Shown here piece after piece: positions 52,249 to 61,655 of a DNA stretch of 64,000 nt. The stretch is taken from the NCBI GenBank assembly GCA_002427815.1, contig DIZF01000065.1, positions 1 to 64,000 on the forward strand, written 5' to 3'. The stretch comes from Ramlibacter tataouinensis (GTDB lineage Bacteria > Pseudomonadota > Gammaproteobacteria > Burkholderiales > Burkholderiaceae_C). Every line of letters begins with the position of its first letter. The stretch's first letter is position 1. The position numbers and the translations under genes are program-made. The notes beneath the pieces are model-generated. The model ran no database searches. It was not told where the DNA came from and saw nothing but the letters and a program-made list of their open reading frames with translations.

Positions 52249-53589
52249 ATGAGCACCATCCTCGAGCACCTGCCCGTCGGCCAGAAGGTCGGCATCGCGT
52301 TTTCCGGCGGACTGGACACCAGCGCGGCGTTGCACTGGATGCGCCAGAAGGGCGCGATCCCCTACGCCTACACCGCCAACCTGGGCCAGCCGGACGAACC
52401 CGACTACGACGAGATCCCGCGCAAGGCGATGCAGTACGGCGCGGAACAGGCCCGCCTGATCGACTGCCGCGTGCAGCTGGCGCACGAGGGCATCGCGGCG
52501 CTGCAGGCCGGTGCCTTCCACATCTCGACCGCGGGTGCAACCTACTTCAACACCACGCCGCTGGGCCGTGCCGTCACCGGTACCATGCTGGTGGCCGCCA
52601 TGAAGGACGACGACGTCCACATCTGGGGCGACGGCAGCACCTTCAAGGGCAACGACATCGAGCGTTTCTACCGCTACGGGCTGCTCACCAACCCGGGCCT
52701 GAAGATCTACAAGCCCTGGCTGGACCAGGCCTTCATCGACGAACTGGGCGGGCGCGCGGAGATGTCGGCGTTCATGACGCAGGCCGGCTTCGCCTACAAG
52801 ATGTCGGCCGAGAAAGCGTATTCGACCGACTCCAACATGCTGGGCGCCACCCACGAGGCCAAGGACCTGGAGCAGTTGAACCGCGGCATCAAGATCGTCA
52901 ACCCGATCATGGGCGTGGCGTCCTGGCGGGATGACGTCGTGGTGAAGGCCGAGACCGTGACGGTGCGCTTCGAGGACGGCCAGCCGGTCGCGCTGAACGG
53001 CAAGACGTTCGCCGGTCCGGTCGAGCTGATCCTGGAAGCCAACCGCATCGGCGGGCGCCACGGTCTGGGCATGAGCGACCAGATCGAGAACCGCATCATC
53101 GAGGCCAAGAGCCGCGGCATCTACGAAGCACCCGGCCTGGCGCTGCTTTTCATCGCCTACGAGCGGCTGGTGACCGGCATCCACAACGAGGACACCATCG
53201 AGCAGTACCGCGACAACGGCCGGCGCCTCGGGCGGCTGCTGTACCAGGGGCGCTGGTTCGACCCGCAGGCCATCATGCTGCGCGAAACCGCGCAGCGCTG
53301 GGTGGCGCGCGCGGTCACCGGTGAAGTGACGCTCGAGCTGCGCCGCGGCAACGACTATTCGCTGCTCGACACGGTGTCGCCCAACCTCACCTACAAGCCC
53401 GAACGGCTGACCATGGAGAAGGGCGAGTCGGCCTTTTCGCCGCGCGACCGCATCGGCCAGCTGACCATGCGCAACCTCGACATCGTGGACACGCGCGACA
53501 AGCTGGGCGTCTACACCAAGGCGGGGTTGCTGTCGGCAAGCGGCGGCGCGGCATTGCCGAGCTTGGGAAACAACAAGCAGGGCGATTGA
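52249..53589 (+). CDS. argG: Argininosuccinate synthase
   Basis: 446 residues, the longer E. coli-type ArgG. ATP pyrophosphatase loop AFSGGLDTSAAL (residues 17-28), citrulline/aspartate regions AGATYFNTTPLGRAVTGT, DGSTFKGNDIERFYRYG and STDSNMLGATHEAKDLE. It joins citrulline and aspartate in arginine synthesis. Confidence 0.97.
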   Translation: MSTILEHLPVGQKVGIAFSGGLDTSAALHWMRQKGAIPYAYTANLGQPDEPDYDEIPRKAMQYGAEQARLIDCRVQLAHEGIAALQAGAFHISTAGATYFNTTPLGRAVTGTMLVAAMKDDDVHIWGDGSTFKGNDIERFYRYGLLTNPGLKIYKPWLDQAFIDELGGRAEMSAFMTQAGFAYKMSAEKAYSTDSNMLGATHEAKDLEQLNRGIKIVNPIMGVASWRDDVVVKAETVTVRFEDGQPVALNGKTFAGPVELILEANRIGGRHGLGMSDQIENRIIEAKSRGIYEAPGLALLFIAYERLVTGIHNEDTIEQYRDNGRRLGRLLYQGRWFDPQAIMLRETAQRWVARAVTGEVTLELRRGNDYSLLDTVSPNLTYKPERLTMEKGESAFSPRDRIGQLTMRNLDIVDTRDKLGVYTKAGLLSASGGAALPSLGNNKQGD

Positions 53590-53693
53590 AGCTTGCCGGC
53601 GGCCGCCATGCCCGCTACTGACGAGAACCAACGCCCCGTGCCGAGTGTCTAAACTTCGCCGCTGACCCTCTTCCAGCGGCATGGAGGTAGACC

Positions 53694-54059
53694 ATGAAGC
53701 AGATGAAGCATTGGCAAGACCCCGTGAACGCGTTGCTGGGTATTTGGTTGGTCCTCTCGCCGTGGGTCCTTGACTTTCAAGGCAATTTGACAGCCGTCAC
53801 CAACGTCGTGATCGTCGGCCTCCTGCTCGTAGCCGCCGCGCTCGGTGCCATCTTCCTTCCGCGTGCGTGGGAGGAATGGACCGAAGGCGCATTGGGGCTG
53901 TGGCTGGTCGTGTCCCCCTGGGCTCTGGGATTCAGGACACTCGAGTCGGCGAGAGTGGACGCGCTCGCGACTGGCGCGGTGGTCATGGTGCTGGCCCTGT
54001 GGGTGCTGATGACCGACAAGGACTACGCCGGCTGGATGGGCGGCGGCGCGGCCCAATGA
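53694..54059 (+). CDS. SPW-repeat integral membrane protein (copy 1)
   Basis: 121 residues with four hydrophobic helices. Two SPW motifs (LVLSPWVLDF and LVVSPWALGF) mark two repeats. ATG with GGAGG 8 nt upstream. Function unknown. The next gene but one is a close paralogue, showing tandem duplication. Confidence 0.85.
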   Translation: MKQMKHWQDPVNALLGIWLVLSPWVLDFQGNLTAVTNVVIVGLLLVAAALGAIFLPRAWEEWTEGALGLWLVVSPWALGFRTLESARVDALATGAVVMVLALWVLMTDKDYAGWMGGGAAQ

Positions 54060-54122
54060 CGCGCCCGCGCTTCGGACGCTCCCGCGCCTGCAGCGGATTC
54101 CCGTCCATGACGCATGGTTTTC

Positions 54123-54145
54123 CCCCTTGAACAAAGGGGTTATTT
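54123..54145 (+). terminator. Weak terminator-like hairpin between the SPW genes
   Basis: CCCCTT (54123-54128) / AAGGGG (54134-54139) with a 5-nt loop, then TTATTT. Only 6 bp of stem; may attenuate. Confidence 0.35.
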
Positions 54146-54214
54146 GGTGCTGAATGGATTTTGCCGCCGGGCCGCGTCCGCCTGGTCATGGGTCCGCCGG
54201 CTAGGAGGTGAACC

Positions 54215-54568
54215 ATGAAGCAGCAAAAGCACTGGCAAGACTCCGCGAACGCACTGCTGGGTGTGTGGCTGATCCTCTCGCCGTTCGTCCTGGGCTTTCA
54301 AAGCGATTTGACGGCCCTGGCAAACGCCGTGCTGGTCGGCGTCCTGCTCCTCGCCGCCGCCCTCGGAGCGATCTTTGTTCCGCGGGCCTGGGAAGAGTGG
54401 ACCGAAAGCGGTCTGGGACTGTGGCTGGCTGTGTCGCCCTGGGTGCTCGGAAGCACCATGCAGGCGGCCAAGGCCAGTGCGGTAGTGACCGGGCTGGTGG
54501 TGCTCACCCTGGCGCTCTGGGCGCTGCAGGACTACGAGACCGACCTGGGCCAGACCCCGGCGCAGTGA
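54215..54568 (+). CDS. SPW-repeat integral membrane protein (copy 2)
   Basis: 117 residues, colinear with copy 1 (MKQQKHWQDSANALLGVWL versus MKQMKHWQDPVNALLGIWL). In the first repeat SPW has become SPF (LILSPFVLGF); the second keeps AVSPWVLG. AGGAGG lies before the ATG. Four membrane segments. Unknown function. Confidence 0.85.
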   Translation: MKQQKHWQDSANALLGVWLILSPFVLGFQSDLTALANAVLVGVLLLAAALGAIFVPRAWEEWTESGLGLWLAVSPWVLGSTMQAAKASAVVTGLVVLTLALWALQDYETDLGQTPAQ

Positions 54569-54698
54569 AGCGCTGACCGCCGGGCTGGGACGCGTTCAGC
54601 GTCTGGCGGCCCGCCAGGCCCGCACGGGCGGGCCCTACCGACGTGACGCGTCTCGATGCCGCGTGTAAGCTGCCTGCGTCCCCAAGCAGGAGAAGGCA

Positions 54699-55169
54699 AT
54701 GCCCCGCTACCAGCTGGTTGTCAACGGCGCCCCGAGAACCATCGAAGCCTGGGACGGCGACATGCCGTTGCTCTATGCGCTGCGCAACAGCCTGGGACTG
54801 CATGCGGTGAAGTTCGGTTGCGGACTCGGCCAATGCGGCAGTTGCACCGTTCTCGTCAACGGCGAGCCGGCTCGCTCGTGCCTGGTCAAAATCTCGGACG
54901 CCGTCGGACAAACCATCACCACCGCCGAAGGCCTGGGCACGCCCGCCCATCCCCATCCGGTGCAGGCCGCGTTCATCGCCGAGCAGGCCGCGCAATGCGG
55001 CTACTGCACCAACGGCATGGTGATCGGCGCCGTCGCCTTGCTCAAGACCAACCCGCAGCCCACGCGCGAACAGGCGCAGGCTGCGCTGGCGGGCAACCTG
55101 TGCCGCTGCGGCTCGCACGACCGGGTGCTCAAGGCGGTGCTACGTGCGTCCAGTACCAAGGCGGCTTGA
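54699..55169 (+). CDS. iorA: Isoquinoline 1-oxidoreductase-type 2Fe-2S subunit
   Basis: 156 residues, the small iron-sulfur subunit of xanthine-oxidase-family hydroxylases. Plant-type 2Fe-2S site CGLGQCGSC ... C (about residues 43-65) and the second cluster domain QCGYCTNG ... LCRCG (about 102-140). AGGAGA lies before the ATG. Its partner, the molybdopterin subunit, starts 1 bp later but is broken, so IorA has no intact partner here. Confidence 0.93.
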   Translation: MPRYQLVVNGAPRTIEAWDGDMPLLYALRNSLGLHAVKFGCGLGQCGSCTVLVNGEPARSCLVKISDAVGQTITTAEGLGTPAHPHPVQAAFIAEQAAQCGYCTNGMVIGAVALLKTNPQPTREQAQAALAGNLCRCGSHDRVLKAVLRASSTKAA

Positions 55170-55170
55170 C

Positions 55171-55865
55171 ATGGACGCCCTCGCCCTCCTTCAACCCGTA
55201 TTGGCACGCCGCGACCTGTTGCGGGCCGGCGCCCTGGTGGTCGGCTTCTCGTTGGCCGGTTTGCCCGCCGCGCGGGCGCAAACGACCGGGCCAGCGCGAC
55301 GCAGCCTGGCCCTGACCGAAGTCGATTCATTTCTGGCGCTGCGCCAGGACGGAACCGTCATCATCTATTCCGGCAAGGTTGACCTCGGCACCGGGCACCG
55401 CATCGCGATGCGCCAGATGGTCGGCGAAGAGCTCTCGCTGCCGGTGCACCGCATCGAACTGATCGAAGGCGACAGCGCCCTCACGCCAAATCAGGGCCCG
55501 ACCGCGTGCAGCGCGTGGCCTGCGCCCACGACTGCGGGCTGATGATCAATCCGGACAACGTGCGGGCGCAGGTCGAGGGCAACATCCTGCAGACCCTTTC
55601 GCGCACCCTGCACGAGGAAACCACTTTCGACGCGTCGCGCGTGACCAGCGTGGACTGGGCCGGTTATCCGCTGCTGCGCTTCCCCGACGTGCCCCGCCTG
55701 GACATCGACCTGGTGCAGCGCCTGGGCGAGCCGCCGCTGGGCGCCGGCGAAGCGGCCTCCAGCCCGGTGCCGGCGGCGCTGGCCAACGCCGTGTTCGACG
55801 CGACCGGAGTGCGCCTGCGGAGCGTCCCCTTCACGCGAGAACGGGTCCGCCCCCTGATGGCGTAG
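55171..55865 (+). pseudogene. iorB: iorB remnant (molybdopterin-binding subunit) with internal deletion and frame change
   Basis: The 5' part (about 55171-55500) encodes an exported N-terminus (RRDLLRAGALVVGFSLAG, AGLPAARAQ) and the start of the aldehyde-oxidase-like fold up to LIEGDSALTPNQGPTA. The 3' part, in another frame (about 55503-55865), encodes the family C-terminus (CAHDCGLMINPDNVRAQVEGN ... GEPPLGAGEAASSPVPAALANAV). Intact IorB proteins are roughly 720-750 residues; about 480-500 central residues including molybdopterin contacts are missing, and the join shifts frame so the first part ends at a TGA at 55542. Enzyme cannot be functional. Confidence 0.85.
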
Positions 55866-55882
55866 GCCGATGTGTAGTCACG

Positions 55883-58800
55883 TCAGTCGAACGAGAACGT
55901 GAAGATCAGGTCGACTGCGGCCCGCTCGCCGGCTTCCGCACGCAGCTTGATGCGCTGGGTCAGGTCGTAGAACACATAGAGCGTTCCCAGCGCGCCCGAC
56001 AAGCTGCGCTCGTAGGCGGCGTAGAAGTTGCGCCCGAAGCGCTTGCCCAGGGTGATCGCCGGTCCTTCCGGGCCGTCGCGGCGATACGATAGCTCGTCCA
56101 GCCCGAGCGATGCCGCCACCCCGCGTTTGCTGCCGCTTGAACGGCTGGCCAGCAGCGCCAGCGCGGCCTGTTGCAGCAGCGCTGCTTCGGCGCCGCCGTT
56201 GGCCGATGCGCGGCCCACGACCAGCCAGGAGAGCTTCTCCGCGTCCGCCATGTCGGGCTCGGAGTACAGGCGGACATAAGGCGTCAGCACGCTGCCCGTG
56301 ACCTGCACGCCAACCCGCTGCGTCAGGTTGGGCCGGATCGCCAGGATGTCGAGCGACGGGTTGTCGATGGGACCGGTGAAGCGCAGCACGCCCCGCTCGA
56401 TGTTCAGGCGCTGGCCGTAGGCCTGGTACTCGCCCCCCTCGGCGCGGATGGCGCCGCTCAGCCGCGGCGCGGTGATCGACTGCCCGGTCAGCGCCAGGGT
56501 CCCGCGCAAGTGGGTGTCGATGCCATGTCCCTGCATCCGGAAATCGTCGCCCAGATCGAGATCGACCGCGAGCTTGAAGCGCCGGCTGGCCTGCGCCTTG
56601 GCCTGCTCGGACGCGCGCGCCTCGGTCCTGGTCAGCGGCGCCGCGAGCCCTCGCACGACCACATCGTCGCCCAGACGCGGTGCGCTCTGCTCCGGCAACA
56701 GGATCCGGGCCTGATCGATCTTCAAATTGCCGGTGATGTCGGTGCCCGATGGATCGAGGCTGGCAACGATGCCGCCCGAGACGGTGAGCTGGCGGTCCGA
56801 CCGGATGCTGGCGCGCAGCCGGGTCAGTTGCGCAGAGATCCGCGCTTGCGGGCCCGCGCCGGTCCAGGCCCCTTCACCCGTCGCCACCAGCGTGCCGCCC
56901 CCGCTCGCGCCGCCGGCACCGCGCAGCATGAACTCGTCGATCAGCAGCCGTTGGCCGTCCAGCCGCGCCCGCAGCCGGCCACCCTGCAGTTCGACGCCGT
57001 CGACCACCGATCGCAGCGCCAGGTCGTCGGCGGCCAGCGTGCCACCCAGCCGAGGTTCGGCCCGCGTGCCGGCAATGGCGATGTCAGCGCCGAGCGAACC
57101 CCTCAGGCGCCAGCCCGGCGGCGCCAGCAGGGACCAGACGCCAATGCGCGGAAGCTGCGCCCGCAGGGCCCCGGTGAGCGGGGCACTCTCGGGCCAGTAC
57201 CACCCCGCGGCACCCCCGCGCGCCAGCCGCGTGGCGATCTGGCCATCGGCGGTGCCGCCACGTTCGCTGTCCCATTTCAGCGCGAGGGTCACGGCCTCGC
57301 CCTCGCTCACCAGCGACAGGCTGGCTTCGCGCACACCGGCGCGCACCCGTGCCGAGGTGCCTTCGGCGGTTTCGGCCAGCACCGTCAGGTCGCCGCGGCT
57401 GCGTGCCAGCGTGGCGTGCAGTCGGGGGGTCGCACCCAGGCTGGCATCCCACTGGGCGTCGAACACCATGTCGCCCGTGAGCGCGGAACCGGCCAGTTGC
57501 GGCCCACCCACGAGCTCGATCCAGGCCATGGGCAAATCGGTCAGGCGGCCCGCCGTGCGCAGTTCACCGGTGCGCCACCGCACCGGCTCCCATGTCAGGA
57601 CGGCGGGCGCCGCAGCCGCGCCACCGAGCTTCGCCTGGGCCGGGCCCGACGGTGCCGTCAACAAGCCTTCGCCCGCGCCGGCGTCGAAGCTGCCGGCAGA
57701 CCCACGCAGGTCAAATGGACGCTGCAACGCCAGCGTCCAGGTTCCGCTGCCCAGCGACGGGTCGCTGACCGAGACATTCAACTTCGCCACCTGGCCCTGC
57801 CACACAGCCGGTGTTTGCGAGCGCCGGCCGCCCCGTCCCGACAGGTCCAGGCTCAGCCGGCGCTGGCCGAGTTCGGCCCGGCCATGCGCCTGCAGCGACG
57901 CATCGCTTAACCGGCCATTGATGGTGGCCAAGGCGTCGCGCACGATCCAGGGTGGCCGGGCGACGGCTGGTGCCTGGCCCGCAGTGGCCGCGCTGCGCAG
58001 TTCCAGCAGCGGTGCTGCAACTCGCATCTGCACTGCAGGATCACGCCAGCCGCCCTGCCAGGCGATCTGCGCTTCGCCACGACCGCCCAGCGCCACGCCC
58101 TGCAATGCTGCCGGCGTTGCTGCCGGCAGCCCCTGCATCCAGTGCTGGGCCTGTGCCGCGTTGTTGACAGTCAGCTGGACGCTGCCGCCGCCGCTCGTTT
58201 CGGCCAGCTGGCCATCGGCGCGGGCCTGCAACCCGGGCGCCTCCAGGCTCACGCGGCCGCTGCCCGCGCGCTTCGCAGGCCGCAGCTCCAGCGCGCCGCG
58301 CAGGCTGGCGTCAGCGGTGCGGATGTCGAAGGCCGGCAACGACAACAGGCCATCGGCCCAGCGACCCCGCGCGCTGCCCTGGCGCAACTCGAGCGCCTGC
58401 ACCGTCGCGGCGAGATCGCCGCTTGCCGGGTTGGGTTGGGCGCGGTTGGCCTTGACGCCCTCAGCCTTCAGGTCCACGTCGAACGCGATCGCCTTCCCCT
58501 CGCCTTTCAGATCGGCACGGCCACTCAACGGCAATGCCGCCAGCGCGCTGTACAGTGCCGCCGGGTTGACGCCCTTGAGCTGGCCTTCCACGGCCCAGCC
58601 GGAAGTGCCGCGCCATTCCCCATGGGCCTGCAGTTGGCCGCCACCCAGCCGGGCCTGGAGGCTGCGCACCAGGCCTTGCCCGCTGCCTCGCCACTCGCCT
58701 TGCGCGCTCAGCTTTTCCAGGGGCAGCCGGCCCTTGTCCCACGGTCCTGCGAGATCGTTCGAGAAGTCGGTGCTCACGGTCCAGGTGCCGGTGCCGGCCG

Positions 58801-59686
58801 GCTGCAGCCGCACCTGGCCCGCCATGCTGGTGCGCGGCAACTTGCCCGGCCAGAGCGCGGCCAGGTCCAGTTGGCGGAAATCGGCCTGCGCTTGCGGGAT
58901 CGGCTGCGGCGCCCAGGGTGTGATGTGCGCGGTCGCTGTCGCGCGCGTTCCCGAGCTGGCCGCGCCGGACGCCACCTGAAGCACCGCGCTGGCCTGCAGG
59001 TCCGCCAGCGGGCCGCGTACCGACGCGGTGAAGGCCAGTGGCAGCTGGGCGGTGCTACCGGGCACGGCCGCCTGGAACTGCCCTTCAAGCGACGCGTCGA
59101 CCGGCAGCGTGCCATGGGCGCCCACGCTGGCGCGACCTTTGTAGTCGCCGCCGCCCCAGTGCAGGCTGTTCAGCTGTACCTGATGCCCGGACCTGCTGAA
59201 GCCGTAGGCTCCTGCAAGGTCCGTTGCGGCGAACGATGAGGTGGGCCCCACCCACTCCACGCGCTCGACCTTGAGGTCATCGACGGCGACTCGCAATGGA
59301 ATCTCCAGTGACTGTGGCACGGTACTCGGGGTGGGCGGACGGTGGTCTTCGACACGGACCAAGGCCGCATGCACCTGGTCCAGTTTGAGCGCGCGGTCCA
59401 GCAGCGCCAGCGGCGTCCATTCCACGTGGACGTCGAGGGCTTCGACCTTGATCCCGCCGCGCTCCCACAGCAGCCGCTTGACCTGCAAACCAGATCGCAA
59501 CGAGCCTTGGGCGCCATCGGCGCGCAGCGGCTGCGAACGCGCGATCTGGCGCAGCATCCAGTCCAGCGAGCCGTCACTGCCGGTCCACCACCAGAGCCCG
59601 GCGCCGGCCAACAGCAGCAACACGGCGAGGCCGGCAACGAACAGGCCCAGGACCCGGAAACTCCTGGAGAATGGCCCGCCTTTCAA
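55883..59686 (-). CDS. tamB: Translocation and assembly module inner membrane component TamB
   Basis: 1267 residues starting with a TTG at 59686 that overlaps the tamA stop (TTGA); no ATG exists near the N-terminus. One N-terminal membrane helix (RVLGLFVAGLAVLLLLAG), a long beta-rich repetitive body, and the C-terminal DUF490/TamB domain with GGEYQAYGQRLNIERGVLRFTGPIDNPSLDI, TGSVLTPYVRLYSEPDM and LSWLVVGRA, ending in the beta-strand FTFSFD. With TamA it moves phospholipid or outer membrane proteins across the periplasm. Confidence 0.93.
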   Translation of the reverse strand: MKGGPFSRSFRVLGLFVAGLAVLLLLAGAGLWWWTGSDGSLDWMLRQIARSQPLRADGAQGSLRSGLQVKRLLWERGGIKVEALDVHVEWTPLALLDRALKLDQVHAALVRVEDHRPPTPSTVPQSLEIPLRVAVDDLKVERVEWVGPTSSFAATDLAGAYGFSRSGHQVQLNSLHWGGGDYKGRASVGAHGTLPVDASLEGQFQAAVPGSTAQLPLAFTASVRGPLADLQASAVLQVASGAASSGTRATATAHITPWAPQPIPQAQADFRQLDLAALWPGKLPRTSMAGQVRLQPAGTGTWTVSTDFSNDLAGPWDKGRLPLEKLSAQGEWRGSGQGLVRSLQARLGGGQLQAHGEWRGTSGWAVEGQLKGVNPAALYSALAALPLSGRADLKGEGKAIAFDVDLKAEGVKANRAQPNPASGDLAATVQALELRQGSARGRWADGLLSLPAFDIRTADASLRGALELRPAKRAGSGRVSLEAPGLQARADGQLAETSGGGSVQLTVNNAAQAQHWMQGLPAATPAALQGVALGGRGEAQIAWQGGWRDPAVQMRVAAPLLELRSAATAGQAPAVARPPWIVRDALATINGRLSDASLQAHGRAELGQRRLSLDLSGRGGRRSQTPAVWQGQVAKLNVSVSDPSLGSGTWTLALQRPFDLRGSAGSFDAGAGEGLLTAPSGPAQAKLGGAAAAPAVLTWEPVRWRTGELRTAGRLTDLPMAWIELVGGPQLAGSALTGDMVFDAQWDASLGATPRLHATLARSRGDLTVLAETAEGTSARVRAGVREASLSLVSEGEAVTLALKWDSERGGTADGQIATRLARGGAAGWYWPESAPLTGALRAQLPRIGVWSLLAPPGWRLRGSLGADIAIAGTRAEPRLGGTLAADDLALRSVVDGVELQGGRLRARLDGQRLLIDEFMLRGAGGASGGGTLVATGEGAWTGAGPQARISAQLTRLRASIRSDRQLTVSGGIVASLDPSGTDITGNLKIDQARILLPEQSAPRLGDDVVVRGLAAPLTRTEARASEQAKAQASRRFKLAVDLDLGDDFRMQGHGIDTHLRGTLALTGQSITAPRLSGAIRAEGGEYQAYGQRLNIERGVLRFTGPIDNPSLDILAIRPNLTQRVGVQVTGSVLTPYVRLYSEPDMADAEKLSWLVVGRASANGGAEAALLQQAALALLASRSSGSKRGVAASLGLDELSYRRDGPEGPAITLGKRFGRNFYAAYERSLSGALGTLYVFYDLTQRIKLRAEAGERAAVDLIFTFSFD

Positions 59687-61542
59687 AATGTCACGCCCAT
59701 GTTGAAATGCAGTCGCACCCGTTTGGGCTTGACGCCGTAGGCGAGGTCGATCTGCAGTGGGCCAAGCGGGCTTTTCCAGCGTACACCGGTGCCCACGCCG
59801 AAGACCGGTCGCAGCTGGGCAATGGTGTCGCTCACGCCGCCCCCGTCGACGAAGAGCGTGCTTTCGAAGTTGGTGACGAGGCCGTTGTGGCGGATCGGCC
59901 GCTGCCATTCGACGCTGCCCACCGCCATGTAACGGCCCGGCCCGACAACACCGCCGGGAAGCGCGACGCCGATGTCGCGGTAGCCATAGCCACGCACGGT
60001 GGTGTCCCCTCCCGTGCGGAACAGCTGCGTGGACGGCACCCGGGCGGCGGACGAGGCCAGCACCGCGCCGCCTTCGGCGCGCAGCTGCAACCGGCCCGCA
60101 GTGAGCGGGCGGATGCCCAGCCAGCGCACGACGGTGCGCTGGAACGGGCTCTTGCTGCCGGTCAGCGTCAGGCCGCCGCCCAACTCGACAGCCAGGCCGT
60201 AGCCGCTCGAAGGAAAGGGCGTGCGGTCGAAATACCGGCCGGTCCACACATAGTTCGCGCTGATCGCCGTACCGTCACCGGTGTCGGCCAGCGGCGCGGT
60301 GATGCCGGGGTCGGCCTGCACCGTTGCGCGGTCGTATTGCACATAGATGTTGCGATCGATGCGGTCGCCCGACCAGCTGCGGCCGACCCGCAAGCGTTGG
60401 CCATTGGTGACGAACTGGCCGTCATCGACCCGTTCGGCGCGGCCCAGCACACCCCAGCGCCAGCCGTCCTCGCCGGGAATAGCGGTCCAGTCGGACTCGA
60501 TGAACGGCGACTTGCGTTCCAGTTGCAGCTTGGTGGCAGCGCGCCAGCCGATGCCCGGCACCCGATTGTTGAGGTATTCCACCGACGCGCGCGGGCCGCT
60601 GTCGGTTGTCATTCCCAGACCCAGCACCACTTTGTGTAGCGGCGCTTCGCGCACGTTCACCTGCACCGGCGCGCCGTTCGGGTCGGCCGCGGGATCGACG
60701 AAGATGAAGGCCGAGTCGTAGTAGCCGCTGGCGGCCAGGCGCAACTGCGCCTGCTGGATCTTGTCCCCGTCGTAGAGGCTGCCCTCGGGCAGCCGGGCCA
60801 GGCGCGGCACCAGCAACGGGTCGTAGTGGCTCACCCCGGTCACCTGCATGGGGCCGAGCCGGAACAGCGGGCCCGAGTCGAGCCGCAACCCCAGGTGGGC
60901 CCGCCCGGCAGGCGCATCGATATCGGCGAGGCTGTAACTCACCCGGCCTGCCGGGTAACGCCGCCGGACCAGTTGCCGCAGGGCCGTGGTCTTGGCGCCG
61001 TCCCAGTCCTCCTGCGTGAAGCGCTGACCGATGGGCAGGCGCCAGCCGCTGCGGATCTCATCGCGCTGCGCGACGGCGGCGGCGTCCGCGCTGTTCCCGA
61101 TATCGCCCTCGAAGTCCAGTGCGACCTGCGAGACCAGCGTGGGTGAGCCGGGTTCGACCTCCACCACGATCACCGGCGTGGCGCCCGTGCCCGCTTCGCG
61201 CCGGATCGAAATGCGCGGATCGAAAAAACCGAGCGTGCCCACCAGTTCGCGCACATCTCGCTCGGCCATCACGATCAGCCGGGCCAGTTCGGCGTCGTCC
61301 AGGTCGGTGACCTCGCGGTAGCGCCGCAATTCGAGGTGCCGCTCCAGCAAGGGCTTGACCGAGGCCGGGGCGCGAACCTCGATCGAAAAGGAAGGCCCGG
61401 CATGCGCCGGGGCGTCGACCGTCGGGACGGGCTGTTGCTGCGCCAGCACCGCACCGGCAAGCGTTGCGGCCGCGAGCGCGATAGCCGCCGCTCGTTTACC
61501 GGGAAATCGTCCGACGATCCGGGCGATGAAGGAAGAAAGCAT
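59683..61542 (-). CDS. tamA: Translocation and assembly module outer membrane component TamA (BamA/Omp85 family)
   Basis: 619 residues from the ATG at 61542; a GTG at 61569 would add nine. Signal peptide ending AGAVLAQQQP, three POTRA-type domains (about 40-290) and a 16-strand barrel with Omp85 motifs RTGGDTTVRGYGYRDIG and VFGVGTGVRWKSPLGPLQIDLAYG, ending in a Phe (LHFNMGVTF) as outer membrane barrels do. Operon with tamB. Confidence 0.94.
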   Translation of the reverse strand: MLSSFIARIVGRFPGKRAAAIALAAATLAGAVLAQQQPVPTVDAPAHAGPSFSIEVRAPASVKPLLERHLELRRYREVTDLDDAELARLIVMAERDVRELVGTLGFFDPRISIRREAGTGATPVIVVEVEPGSPTLVSQVALDFEGDIGNSADAAAVAQRDEIRSGWRLPIGQRFTQEDWDGAKTTALRQLVRRRYPAGRVSYSLADIDAPAGRAHLGLRLDSGPLFRLGPMQVTGVSHYDPLLVPRLARLPEGSLYDGDKIQQAQLRLAASGYYDSAFIFVDPAADPNGAPVQVNVREAPLHKVVLGLGMTTDSGPRASVEYLNNRVPGIGWRAATKLQLERKSPFIESDWTAIPGEDGWRWGVLGRAERVDDGQFVTNGQRLRVGRSWSGDRIDRNIYVQYDRATVQADPGITAPLADTGDGTAISANYVWTGRYFDRTPFPSSGYGLAVELGGGLTLTGSKSPFQRTVVRWLGIRPLTAGRLQLRAEGGAVLASSAARVPSTQLFRTGGDTTVRGYGYRDIGVALPGGVVGPGRYMAVGSVEWQRPIRHNGLVTNFESTLFVDGGGVSDTIAQLRPVFGVGTGVRWKSPLGPLQIDLAYGVKPKRVRLHFNMGVTF

Positions 61543-61655
61543 TGCGGGTGGATGCACAGAACCGGTCACCCGACACTATCGCGTCTTTGCCCCCGCCACG
61601 GCGTAGGTCAACGCCGACACTGGGTACTTTCGACCCCGAAACCGTCGGCGCAGCC

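Noticed and set aside
56171..58979. Plus-strand frames of 579 and 750 aa opposite tamB
   Set aside because: Shadows of a long beta-rich gene; no recognisable motif.
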